Source of the DNA: Streptomyces flaveolus | Lineage (GTDB): Bacteria > Actinomycetota > Actinomycetes > Streptomycetales > Streptomycetaceae | NCBI RefSeq assembly: GCF_014648815.1 | Contig: NZ_BMRV01000006.1 | Span: 186,001 to 250,000, forward strand | Direction: 5' to 3' | DNA: 64,000 nucleotides | Shown here: in pieces, positions 55,720 to 63,283 of the stretch | Numbering within the stretch: the stretch's first letter is position 1 | How the letters are laid out: the number at the start of each line of letters is the position of its first letter | The notes under the pieces: model-generated | Told to the model about the DNA's origin: nothing | Database searches by the model: none | Seen by the model: only the letters and a program-made list of their open reading frames with translations | Position numbers and translations under genes: made by a program

Positions 55720-56494
55720 CACTCTCCCCAACCCCGAGAAGAGCCCCGAGCGCAGCGCCGGCGAGCTGATCCGCCTGGAGCAGGTCACCAAGCGGTTCGG
55801 GGACAACACCGTCCTCGATCACCTCGACTTCTCCGTCGACGCAGGCAAGCACGTCACCCTGATCGGCCCGTCCGGGTCGGGCAAGACGACGATCCTGCGG
55901 CTGCTGATGACGCTGCTCAAGCCCGACGAGGGCACGATCACCGTGGACGGGCAGAAGCTCTTCCCGGCGACCGAGAAGGAGCGGCGCGAGGTCCGCAAGC
56001 AGATCGGGATGGTGTTCCAGCAGTTCAACCTGTTCCCGAACATGAGCGTGCTGCGCAACATCACCGAGGCGCCGGTCACCGTGCTCGGCATGTCCAAGGA
56101 CGAGGCGGTGGAGCGCGCCAGGGGCCTGCTCGACATGGTGGGCCTGGCCGACAAGTGCGACGCCCGCCCGGCCCAGCTCTCCGGCGGCCAGCAGCAGCGG
56201 GTGGCGATCGCCCGGGCGCTGGCGATGCGGCCCAAGGTGCTGCTGCTGGACGAGGTGACGTCCGCGCTGGACCCGGAGCTGGTCGCGGGCGTCCTCGACC
56301 TGCTGCGGGACATCGCGCGCAGCACCGACATCACCATGCTCTGCGTGACCCACGAGATGAACTTCGCCCGGGACATCTCGGACCAGGTCCTGATGTTCGA
56401 CTCGGGACGGGTCATCGAGGCCGGCGCGCCGGAGAAGATCTTCAGCGAGCCGGAGCACGACCGGACCCGGGAATTTCTCAGCGCGGTGCTGTGA
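55709..56494 (+). CDS. EhuA-like amino acid ABC transporter ATPase
   Basis: A protein of about 261 aa. Walker A is GPSGSGKTT, the Q-loop is MVFQQFNLFPN, the signature is LSGGQQQR, Walker B is VLLLDEVTSALD and the H-loop is VTHEM. It energises the two permeases upstream. The likely start is TTG 55709, with GGAG 8 nt upstream, inside the last codons of the permease gene. A TTG at 55682 would extend the N-terminus into a frame-shadowed region. It is the last gene of the transporter operon. Confidence 0.9.
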   Translation: MPTDTLPNPEKSPERSAGELIRLEQVTKRFGDNTVLDHLDFSVDAGKHVTLIGPSGSGKTTILRLLMTLLKPDEGTITVDGQKLFPATEKERREVRKQIGMVFQQFNLFPNMSVLRNITEAPVTVLGMSKDEAVERARGLLDMVGLADKCDARPAQLSGGQQQRVAIARALAMRPKVLLLDEVTSALDPELVAGVLDLLRDIARSTDITMLCVTHEMNFARDISDQVLMFDSGRVIEAGAPEKIFSEPEHDRTREFLSAVL

Positions 56495-56688
56495 GGGCGG
56501 GGCGTGCCCCAACGCCCGAGGTCGGGACGCCGGGGCACGCCACTGGCATGTGCCAGAGTGCCGACACCGCAGTTGAGGGCGCCGGAATCTGGCCAACGCC
56601 CCCTCGCATCAGGCCCCTTGACGGCTATCGTGAAGGGGACCCGCTGTCCGGATCAGGGCCTACGAAGCGAGCGCAGGGGGAGACCACC

Positions 56689-57447
56689 GTGGCGCTGCAG
56701 CACAAGCCGACCGCGCCGCACCACTCGGTCCAGGACGCTCTGCGCGCCCTGGAGACGGTGGCGCGGCACAGCACCGGAATCACCGACACCGAACTCGCCC
56801 GGCAGACCGGCCTCGGCCGGGAGCGACTGACCCCGCTCCTGCGCATGCTGCGCCGCGAGGGCTACGTCGAGCAGACCACCGACGGGGTCTACGTCCCGGG
56901 CGAGGCCCTGGCCCGCCTGGGCTCGGCACACGGCCGCGAGGAGGCCGTGCGCGACAAGCTCCAGCACACCCTGGACCGGCTGCGCGACTCGGTCGGCGCC
57001 GCCGTCTACCTCAGCCGGTACGTCGACGGCGAGGTCAGCGTCACCCAGTACGCCGACAGCCCGGCCGCGCCCCGGGTGAACGAGTGGGTGGACTTCCGCG
57101 TCTCGGCGCACGCCACCGCGGTCGGCAAGAGCCTGCTGACCCAGCTGGACCACGCGGGCCGCCGCGACCACCTGGCCCGGCACAGGATGGCCCGGCTGAC
57201 CTCGCGCACCATCACCAGCGACAAGCTGCTGCTGTCCCGGCTGGAGTCCCAGCCGCCCACCGTGCCCGTCCTCGATCTGCAGGAGTACGCGGTGGGCACG
57301 GTCTGCGCGGCCGTCCCGCTGACGGCGGGCTCCGCCGCGGGCTGCCTGGCCCTGTCCCTCCCCGTCGAGCACGCGCACCGGCTGCGGCAGGCCGCGGACG
57401 CCCTGAACCGGAGCGCGGCGCCGGTCCTGCTGTCGATGGCGATCTAG
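56689..57447 (+). CDS. IclR-family regulator of the catabolic island
   Basis: A 252-aa regulator. The N-terminal winged HTH (about residues 12-70: VQDALRALETVARHSTGITDTELARQTGLGRERLTPLLRMLRREGYVEQ) precedes an IclR effector domain (VYLSRYVDGEVSVTQYADS, VSAHATAVGKSLLTQL, EYAVGTVCAAVPLTAG). GTG 56689 follows GGGGGAG at a 6-7-nt spacing. It lies 194 bp after the ATPase gene in the same direction and is the natural candidate for sensing a metabolite of the transporter/amidase/racemase pathway. Confidence 0.9.
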   Translation: MALQHKPTAPHHSVQDALRALETVARHSTGITDTELARQTGLGRERLTPLLRMLRREGYVEQTTDGVYVPGEALARLGSAHGREEAVRDKLQHTLDRLRDSVGAAVYLSRYVDGEVSVTQYADSPAAPRVNEWVDFRVSAHATAVGKSLLTQLDHAGRRDHLARHRMARLTSRTITSDKLLLSRLESQPPTVPVLDLQEYAVGTVCAAVPLTAGSAAGCLALSLPVEHAHRLRQAADALNRSAAPVLLSMAI

Positions 57448-57547
57448 GGGCCGGTGCGCCCCGTGCGGGCGGTGGTCGTGAGCACCCTGCCGGACCAGGT
57501 AGTATTTTCGTCGTCGCCGACCGCGGGAAGCGGAAGGCGGGAGTCAT

Positions 57548-57621
57548 GCGCCGCTAGCTCAGTTGGTTAGAGCAGCTGACTCTTAATCAGCGGGTCCGGG
57601 GTTCGAGTCCCTGGCGGCGCA
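57548..57621 (+). tRNA. tRNA-Lys (anticodon CTT), copy 2
   Basis: Identical over 74 nt to the copy at 36053-36126: acceptor GCGCCGC/GCGGCGC, anticodon loop CTCTTAA. TAGTAT about 50 bp upstream could be its -10 element. Confidence 0.97.
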
Positions 57622-57626
57622 CAGAA

Positions 57627-57656
57627 GAGGGCCCCTCGCACACGCGAGGGGCCCTC
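57627..57656. terminator. Terminator between tRNA-Lys copy 2 and the LPMO gene
   Basis: AGGGCCCCTCGC / GCGAGGGGCCCT forms a 12-bp stem (13 with the outer G-C pair) with an ACAC loop, between convergent transcription units. Confidence 0.88.
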
Positions 57657-57662
57657 CTTCGT

Positions 57663-58268
57663 TCAGAAGGTCACGTCCGAGCAGGCGTAGAACGCGTTGC
57701 CCGTGTCGGCGATCGTCCACACCGACAGGATCACGTGGTGCCCGCTCAGCCCGGAGGGCAGCGTGCCGCTGTGGGAGAGCGTGGCCGGCGGCTGCTTGCC
57801 GCCGTAGGGCACCGTGAAGAACGGCGTGAGGTTGAGGTCGGACCGGGACAGGCTGTGGTCCTGGTTCCAGCCCGGCTTGGTGACGTAGTACTTGAAGTCG
57901 GTCGTGGCGTGCCGGGCGGTGAACTGCCAGCGGAAGGTGTAGCTCTGCCCGCCGTTCACCTTGGTGGTCGGCCACGCCTGGCCGTTGGGCTGCCTGGGGG
58001 CGTCGAGCGAGGCGAAGGTGCCGTGCCCCGCCGAGCAGATCTTCCCGTCGGCCGGTCCGGCGGCCGGGAAGCCCTTGGGGCCCTCGACGCTCTGCGGCTC
58101 CCACTGGATGGAGCCGCACCCGGTGACGGTGCCGTTCTGGCACACCTTCTGCCGGCTGACGGGGAGGTCGGTGTAGCCGTGGCCGCTGGCGCCGCCGGAC
58201 GAGAGCACGAGGGCTCCGGTGGTCGCGATGCCCAGCGCCGCGGCGGACAGCTTGGTCCTTGTGCGCAT
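57663..58268 (-). CDS. AA10 lytic polysaccharide monooxygenase (chitin-binding type)
   Basis: A 201-aa secreted copper enzyme. The signal peptide is about 29 residues and ends GGASG, exposing His30 (HGYTDLPVSR) as the first residue of the copper histidine brace. Further family blocks are GSIQWEPQSVEGPKGFP, KYYVTKPGWNQDHSLSRSDL and HHVILSVWTIADTGNAFYACSDVTF. It oxidatively cleaves chitin (or cellulose). ATG 58268 has AGGAGAA. A perfect-core DasR site (58309-58324) upstream supports a role in chitin use. It also lies about 3 kb from cslA-glxA, the tip-glycan genes with which an LPMO has been associated in Streptomyces. Confidence 0.93.
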   Translation of the reverse strand: MRTRTKLSAAALGIATTGALVLSSGGASGHGYTDLPVSRQKVCQNGTVTGCGSIQWEPQSVEGPKGFPAAGPADGKICSAGHGTFASLDAPRQPNGQAWPTTKVNGGQSYTFRWQFTARHATTDFKYYVTKPGWNQDHSLSRSDLNLTPFFTVPYGGKQPPATLSHSGTLPSGLSGHHVILSVWTIADTGNAFYACSDVTF

Positions 58269-58308
58269 ACTGCTTCTCCTGTGACGTGGGGGAAGTGCAG
58301 CGAGCTTT

Positions 58309-58324
58309 TCTGGTCTAGACCAAG
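58309..58324. promoter_or_regulatory. DasR responsive element (dre)
   Basis: TCTGGTCTAGACCAAG contains the perfect palindromic dre core TGGTCTAGACCA (58311-58322), 43 bp upstream of the LPMO start codon. Confidence 0.88.
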
Positions 58325-58399
58325 TCACAGGTTATTGCTGACAGTTGAACATGTCCATACCAATCGAAGAACCCGGGCCGGGCCCGTCCCGGCCACCGT

Positions 58400-59614
58400 T
58401 CACGCCCCCGGCTCGCCCCGCCCCGCGCAGAACGCCACCGTCAGGTCCTTCACCAGCACCTTGCGCTCGTAGTCGTCGAGCTCCACCAGTCCGCGCATGG
58501 TCAGCCGGGTCACCGTGTCCTCCACCGAGTCCACGACCGAGGTGAGCACGCTCGCCCGCTGCGCCGCGTCCAGTGCGGCGATCCGGCGCCGGTGCATCGC
58601 GGCTGCCACCTCCGGGGCGTACTCCACCCGGACCGGCCGCACCGAGAACACCTCCAGGCCGACCGGCGCCGCGTCCGCCGCCACCAGCCGGGTCAGCGTC
58701 TCGCCCGCCACGTCCGCCGCACCGCGCACCGTGCCCGCCGGCTCCACCGGGACCCGGGCCAGCGCCGCCTCGACGCACTCGCGCAAATACGTCTCGTGGT
58801 CCTCGACGCCCAGCGTGGCCCGCACGGTGTCCCGCACCCGCCACACCACCAGCGTCACCGTCCTGAGCGCGACCCCGTTCGAGTCGGCGGCGGGCATCGG
58901 CTCGCTGCGCCAGTGCCGCAGCCGCACGTCGACCCGGCGGCGCAGGAACAGCGGGTTCACCCACATCAGGCCCGTGCGCCGGACGGTCCCCCGGTACCGG
59001 CCGAACAGACCGAGCACCCAGGCCTGTCCGGTCCGGCCCCGGGCCAGCCCCCCGAAGCCGAACAGCCCCAGCGCCCCGGCCGCCAGGTACGCCGCCCACT
59101 GCGCGGGCCCGAGCCCGGCACCCGCCTGCGCCGGCAGCCCCAGCGCCTCGACGGCGAGCGGCGGCACGATCCCGGCCCACCAGGAGGTGACCGCACAGCC
59201 CGCCACGCCGCAGGCCCCCGCGGCCACGCCCGCCGCGCCGGGCAGCACCCGGGCCGGACGCTCCGCCAGCTCCGGGTCGACCGAGGCCACCGGCCGGGGC
59301 CGCGCCGCGGTGGGGCGCCGCATCCGCGGCTGCTCCCCCGTGCCCTGCCGGCGCTCGACGACCGCCGGCCGCAGCGACACCGGCGCCGGGGCGGGGTCGT
59401 CCCGGAACAGCAGGTGGACGGGGATCTCGGTGGTCGCCTCGTTGTGGATGAGCCGCGCGGGCCGGGCCGCGCCCTCCCCTGACCCACCGAGCCCACCGAG
59501 CCCGGCGGCCGGGGCCGGGGCCGGGGCCGAGGGCGACGGCGGAATCGAGGCCGGAACCGATGCGGGGACCGGCTCCGGGGTCGTCGAGGGTGTCGTCGAA
59601 GAGGTCGTACTCAT
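58400..59614 (-). CDS. SPFH/band-7 domain membrane protein
   Basis: A 404-aa protein. A Pro/Ala/Ser-rich N-terminus (about 1-60) precedes two hydrophobic segments (about 125-150 and 165-200: WAAYLAAGALGLFGFGG). An SPFH-type domain follows (about 205-390: RRTGLMWVNPLFLRRRVDVRLRHWRSEP, TVTLVVWRVRDTVRATLGVEDHETYLREC, EVFSVRPVRVEYAPEVAAAM). SPFH proteins form membrane scaffolds; the specific role is unknown. The gene lies in the block between the LPMO and cslA, all on the minus strand. Confidence 0.85.
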   Translation of the reverse strand: MSTTSSTTPSTTPEPVPASVPASIPPSPSAPAPAPAAGLGGLGGSGEGAARPARLIHNEATTEIPVHLLFRDDPAPAPVSLRPAVVERRQGTGEQPRMRRPTAARPRPVASVDPELAERPARVLPGAAGVAAGACGVAGCAVTSWWAGIVPPLAVEALGLPAQAGAGLGPAQWAAYLAAGALGLFGFGGLARGRTGQAWVLGLFGRYRGTVRRTGLMWVNPLFLRRRVDVRLRHWRSEPMPAADSNGVALRTVTLVVWRVRDTVRATLGVEDHETYLRECVEAALARVPVEPAGTVRGAADVAGETLTRLVAADAAPVGLEVFSVRPVRVEYAPEVAAAMHRRRIAALDAAQRASVLTSVVDSVEDTVTRLTMRGLVELDDYERKVLVKDLTVAFCAGRGEPGA

Positions 59615-59683
59615 GCGTGCTCCAGCCTCCGCGCCAGACGCGTCATGAACGGGTGATCACGAACGGTGCCCCCGAGGGAGCGG

Positions 59684-60712
59684 TCACGAGAAGAGCCGCC
59701 GCCAGGTCTCCGGGCCCGGGTAGCCGTCCGCGGCGCCGCCGCGCCAGCCCTGGGCGCGCTGGAAGGCCTCGACGTTGCGCCGGTCCGCCTCGCTCCAGCG
59801 CGGCCCCGGCCCGCTCGTGTAGTGCCTGCCGAATCCTTTCTTCACAAGCTGCCCGCCGAGCTGGGTGACGTACGGGTTGTCCGCGCCCGGCCGGAACATC
59901 GCCCGGCCCGGATAGCCGGGCACCCCGTGCGAGGCGGGCGCGGCGACGGCGCCCGCCGCCGGCGTCGTGCCGCTGGTCACTCCCTTGTAGCGGTAGGGGA
60001 GGTACTTGGCGGAGTTGGTCCAGTAGGCGTAGGGCGTGGCCATCTTCCGGGTGTGCGGCGGGGTCTGCTCGTAGGCCGTGTAGGAGGTGTGCTTGTCGTC
60101 CGTCCAGCCGCCGAAGATCACCACGTGGGAGCCCGCCTGCGGGTCGGACGCGTTGTGGAACAGCAGGATGTCGCCGGGCTGGAGTTCTTCCTTGGTGATC
60201 CGGTCCGCGAAGGCGCCGAGACTCCCGGTCCATTCGTTCGTGGGCAGGTTCCAGGCCATCGACACGTAGCCCGAGCAGTCCTGCCGGTAACCGTCGGACC
60301 AGTAGGCGGTCATGCTGTAGGGCACCTTCGCGGTGACCCAGGTCTTGGCCCGGTCGATGATGTCGGTACGGGTGATCGCGGGCAGCAGCGTACCGGCCGC
60401 GGGACCCGCCGGGCGGCCCGTCGGACCGTGCAGCGGGGCCCTGGGGCCCTGCGGGGTGTCAGGCTCCTCACCTGCCGGATCACCGGGATCGCCGGGCCGG
60501 TGGAGTGCGTGGGCGGCGGCCGGGGCCGCCGCCTGGCCCGCGCCGAGGACGGCGGTCGCGGTGGCGGCGGCCACCACGAGGACGCGGTGGGCGGCCGGAT
60601 GGGCGGGGGCCCGGCCGGCCGGGGAATGCGGCAGGACGCTGCGCCAGTGCCGGCAACCGGGGCAGTCGCAGTCGCTCACGGGATCGACTTCCTCGAATAC
60701 CGGAGTCTCCAT
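59684..60712 (-). CDS. Secreted NlpC/P60-type hydrolase with peptidoglycan-binding domain
   Basis: A protein of about 342 aa starting METPVFEEV. A Cys/His-containing cytoplasmic start (CDCPGCRHW) and a hydrophobic segment (VLVVAAATATAVLGAG) precede a Pro-rich linker. A papain-like NlpC/P60 domain follows (about 145-270), with catalytic Cys in RQDCSGYVSMAW and His in GSHVVIFGGW. The C-terminal peptidoglycan-binding domain is at about 285-342 (GRHYTSGPGPRWSEADRRNVEAFQRAQGW). It probably cleaves cell-wall peptides. The upstream part of the open frame to 60841 lacks domain sequence. Confidence 0.85.
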   Translation of the reverse strand: METPVFEEVDPVSDCDCPGCRHWRSVLPHSPAGRAPAHPAAHRVLVVAAATATAVLGAGQAAAPAAAHALHRPGDPGDPAGEEPDTPQGPRAPLHGPTGRPAGPAAGTLLPAITRTDIIDRAKTWVTAKVPYSMTAYWSDGYRQDCSGYVSMAWNLPTNEWTGSLGAFADRITKEELQPGDILLFHNASDPQAGSHVVIFGGWTDDKHTSYTAYEQTPPHTRKMATPYAYWTNSAKYLPYRYKGVTSGTTPAAGAVAAPASHGVPGYPGRAMFRPGADNPYVTQLGGQLVKKGFGRHYTSGPGPRWSEADRRNVEAFQRAQGWRGGAADGYPGPETWRRLFS

Positions 60713-60910
60713 GCGATTCCCCTCACACTGCAGTGAAAAAGTCCGCGACGGTGTGCGCACCGGCGCACGGTGATCAGTTTCCCAACTGTCCTGTTTGTGC
60801 GCATGTTGACGGTCCGAATGATGTACCCGGGTGGTGCACACGGGGGACGCCCGCCCCGGACGTGGTCCGGAGCACCCGTCGGCGTCGGGTAGAGTTTTCC
60901 AGGTCAGCAG

Positions 60911-60984
60911 GCGCCGCTAGCTCAGTTGGTTAGAGCAGCTGACTCTTAATCAGCGGGTCCGGGGTTCGAGTCCCTGGCGGCGCA
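60911..60984 (+). tRNA. tRNA-Lys (anticodon CTT), copy 3
   Basis: Identical in all 74 nt to the copies at 36053 and 57548. The 7 nt just upstream (GTCAGCAG) match copy 1 as well. CCA is not encoded. Confidence 0.97.
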
Positions 60985-60992
60985 CAGACGGT

Positions 60993-61025
60993 CGAAGGCC
61001 CTCCGTAGCACACGGAGGGCCTTCG
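60993..61025. terminator. Terminator after tRNA-Lys copy 3
   Basis: CGAAGGCCCTCCGT / ACGGAGGGCCTTCG forms a perfect 14-bp stem with a 5-nt loop. Confidence 0.88.
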
Positions 61026-61264
61026 GCGTACCCGGGGCCTGGGCCCCTTGCGATCATGACGAACGCCGTAGAACCCTGGTCCGGTTGGGGGGCCGGATGC
61101 CGAGGGGGGCATCATGCAACCGGGGGCTGCTGTTCCATGTCTATAAGGTGTGGATGCCGTGGTGACAGCAACCCACCACTGTGACGTCCGTGACGGTCGA
61201 GGGGGACCCGGCGGACGAAGGAAGCGACGAAACACGCGTTGACCCGCGTGTGGGGGGATGACTC

Positions 61265-63283
61265 ATGACGTCGACGCCGACGGGCGCCGGGCAGGACCAC
61301 GACCCGTCTCAGACCACCCAGCTCAGGGTGCCTGCGCATCGGACCTGGAACACCGGCTCGTTCCGCCGGATAAAGAAGGCGCTGCCCAGATACGACTACG
61401 AGCACTACAGCCGGCTCGCGGGCCCCCTCACCCAGCCCGACCCGCACAAGCCGTACAAGGTGCAGTACCGCTCGCTCCTCTCCCAGGAACCGCACCGCAT
61501 CCGGGTCGCCCTGATGCTGGCCGCGGCCCCGCTGCTGTCGGTGGTGCTGCTGGTCTGGCTGCTCCAGCCAGAGCACTGGACGGAGCGCGACTACCCGGCC
61601 TTCGACTGGCTGCCCGCCCTCGACATCGTCATGCTCGTCTCGATCGGCCTGATCGAGCTCTTCCGCTGCCTCAACGTGCTGTCGAACGCGCACGCCACGC
61701 TGGTCGCCCGCGACCCGATACCGGTGGTGCCCGAGACCGGCACCCGGGTCGCCTTCCTCACCTCCTTCGTGCCCGGCAAGGAACCGCTGGAGATGGTGAC
61801 GAAGACCCTGGAGGCGGCCGTCAAGATCCGCCACCGCGGTCTGATGCACGTCTGGCTCCTCGACGAGGGCGACGACCCCGAGGTGAAGGCGGTCTGCGAG
61901 CGCCTCGGCGTGCACCACTTCTCCCGCAAGGGCGTCGCGAAGTGGAACATGCCCAAGGGCCCGCACCGCGCCAAGACCAAGCACGGCAACTACAACGCCT
62001 GGCTCGAGGCGCACGGCGACGACTACGACTTCTTCGCCTCCGTCGACACCGACCACGTGCCGCTGCCGAACTACCTGGAGCGGATGCTCGGCTTCTTCCG
62101 CGACCCGGACGTCGGCTTCGTCATCGGCCCGCAGGTCTACGGCAACTACGACAACCCGATCACCAAGGCCGCCGAGTCCCAGCAGTTCCTCTTCCACGCG
62201 CTGATCCAGCGCGCGGGCAACCGCTACGGCGCGCCGATGTTCGTGGGCACCTCCAACGCGGTGCGCATCAGGGCACTGAAGCAGATCGGCGGTCTGTACG
62301 ACTCGATCACCGAGGACATGGCGACCGGCTTCGAGATCCACCGCCACAAGAACCCGGCCACGGGCCGCAAGTGGCGCTCGGTCTACACCCCGGACGTGCT
62401 GGCCGTCGGCGAGGGCCCGAACGCCTGGACGGACTTCTTCACCCAGCAGATGCGCTGGTCGCGAGGGACGTACGAGACGATCCTCAAGCAGTACTGGAAG
62501 GGCTGGTACTCGCTGCCGCCGAGCAAGCTCTTCAACTACACGATGATGATCATCTTCTACCCGATGTCGGCCATGAACTGGATCCTGGCGGCGCTGAGCT
62601 GCTGCCTGTTCCTGGGCCTGGGCGCCTCGGGTGTGAACATCGACCCCGCGGTCTGGCTGATGCTCTACGGCAACGCCTCCGCGCTCCAGATCGGCCTGTA
62701 CGTCTGGAACCGCCGGCACAACGTCTCGCCGCACGAGCCGGAGGGCTCCGGCGGTGTGGCCGGCATGGTGATGTCCGCGCTGTCGGCGCCGCTGTACGCG
62801 AAGGCGCTCATCGACTCCGTGCTGCGGCGCAAGAGCAAGTTCGTGGTCACGCCCAAGGGCGACTCGGCGAGCCCGGACACCCTGTTCGGGACCTTCCGGT
62901 ACCACTGGTACTTCATCGTCGTCTTCGGCGGCTCGATCACCGCCGGCCTCGTCCTCGGCCACGCCCACCCCGCCATGATCATCTGGGCGACGTTCGCGCT
63001 GCTGATCACCGCCTCGCCGATCTTCGCTTGGCGGCACTCCCTGCGGGAGGCGAGGAAGAAGCCCGCCGCGGCGGCTCCCGCGGAGCCGCACACCCGGCCC
63101 GAGGACGCGGCGCCCGCGGTGCCGTACCAGCCGCAGCCGGCGCAGGACGCGCCCTACGGCGCTCACGGTGCCCACGGCGCGCACACGCCGCAGCAGAAGC
63201 CCAGCTGGGCCGCCTCCCCCGACGGGGGCAGCGACCAGACCATGCAGATCGCCCTTGGTGGACTTGGGGGACGTAAGGAATGA
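61265..63283 (+). CDS. cslA: CslA, cellulose-synthase-like GT2 glycosyltransferase
   Basis: A 672-aa membrane glycosyltransferase making the beta-glucan (cellulose-like) polymer at hyphal tips. Two N-terminal membrane segments (about 85-130) precede the GT2 catalytic domain. Its motifs are DEGDD, DTDH with Asp261 and Asp263, TED in SITEDMATGFEIH, and QQMRW at 394-398. Several C-terminal membrane segments follow, then a Pro/His-rich cytoplasmic tail. ATG 61265 lies 240 bp beyond the tRNA terminator, and the gap includes the probable promoter. The stop overlaps the glxA start (ATGA). This pairing with glxA is conserved and required for tip glycan and aerial growth. Confidence 0.96.
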   Translation: MTSTPTGAGQDHDPSQTTQLRVPAHRTWNTGSFRRIKKALPRYDYEHYSRLAGPLTQPDPHKPYKVQYRSLLSQEPHRIRVALMLAAAPLLSVVLLVWLLQPEHWTERDYPAFDWLPALDIVMLVSIGLIELFRCLNVLSNAHATLVARDPIPVVPETGTRVAFLTSFVPGKEPLEMVTKTLEAAVKIRHRGLMHVWLLDEGDDPEVKAVCERLGVHHFSRKGVAKWNMPKGPHRAKTKHGNYNAWLEAHGDDYDFFASVDTDHVPLPNYLERMLGFFRDPDVGFVIGPQVYGNYDNPITKAAESQQFLFHALIQRAGNRYGAPMFVGTSNAVRIRALKQIGGLYDSITEDMATGFEIHRHKNPATGRKWRSVYTPDVLAVGEGPNAWTDFFTQQMRWSRGTYETILKQYWKGWYSLPPSKLFNYTMMIIFYPMSAMNWILAALSCCLFLGLGASGVNIDPAVWLMLYGNASALQIGLYVWNRRHNVSPHEPEGSGGVAGMVMSALSAPLYAKALIDSVLRRKSKFVVTPKGDSASPDTLFGTFRYHWYFIVVFGGSITAGLVLGHAHPAMIIWATFALLITASPIFAWRHSLREARKKPAAAAPAEPHTRPEDAAPAVPYQPQPAQDAPYGAHGAHGAHTPQQKPSWAASPDGGSDQTMQIALGGLGGRKE

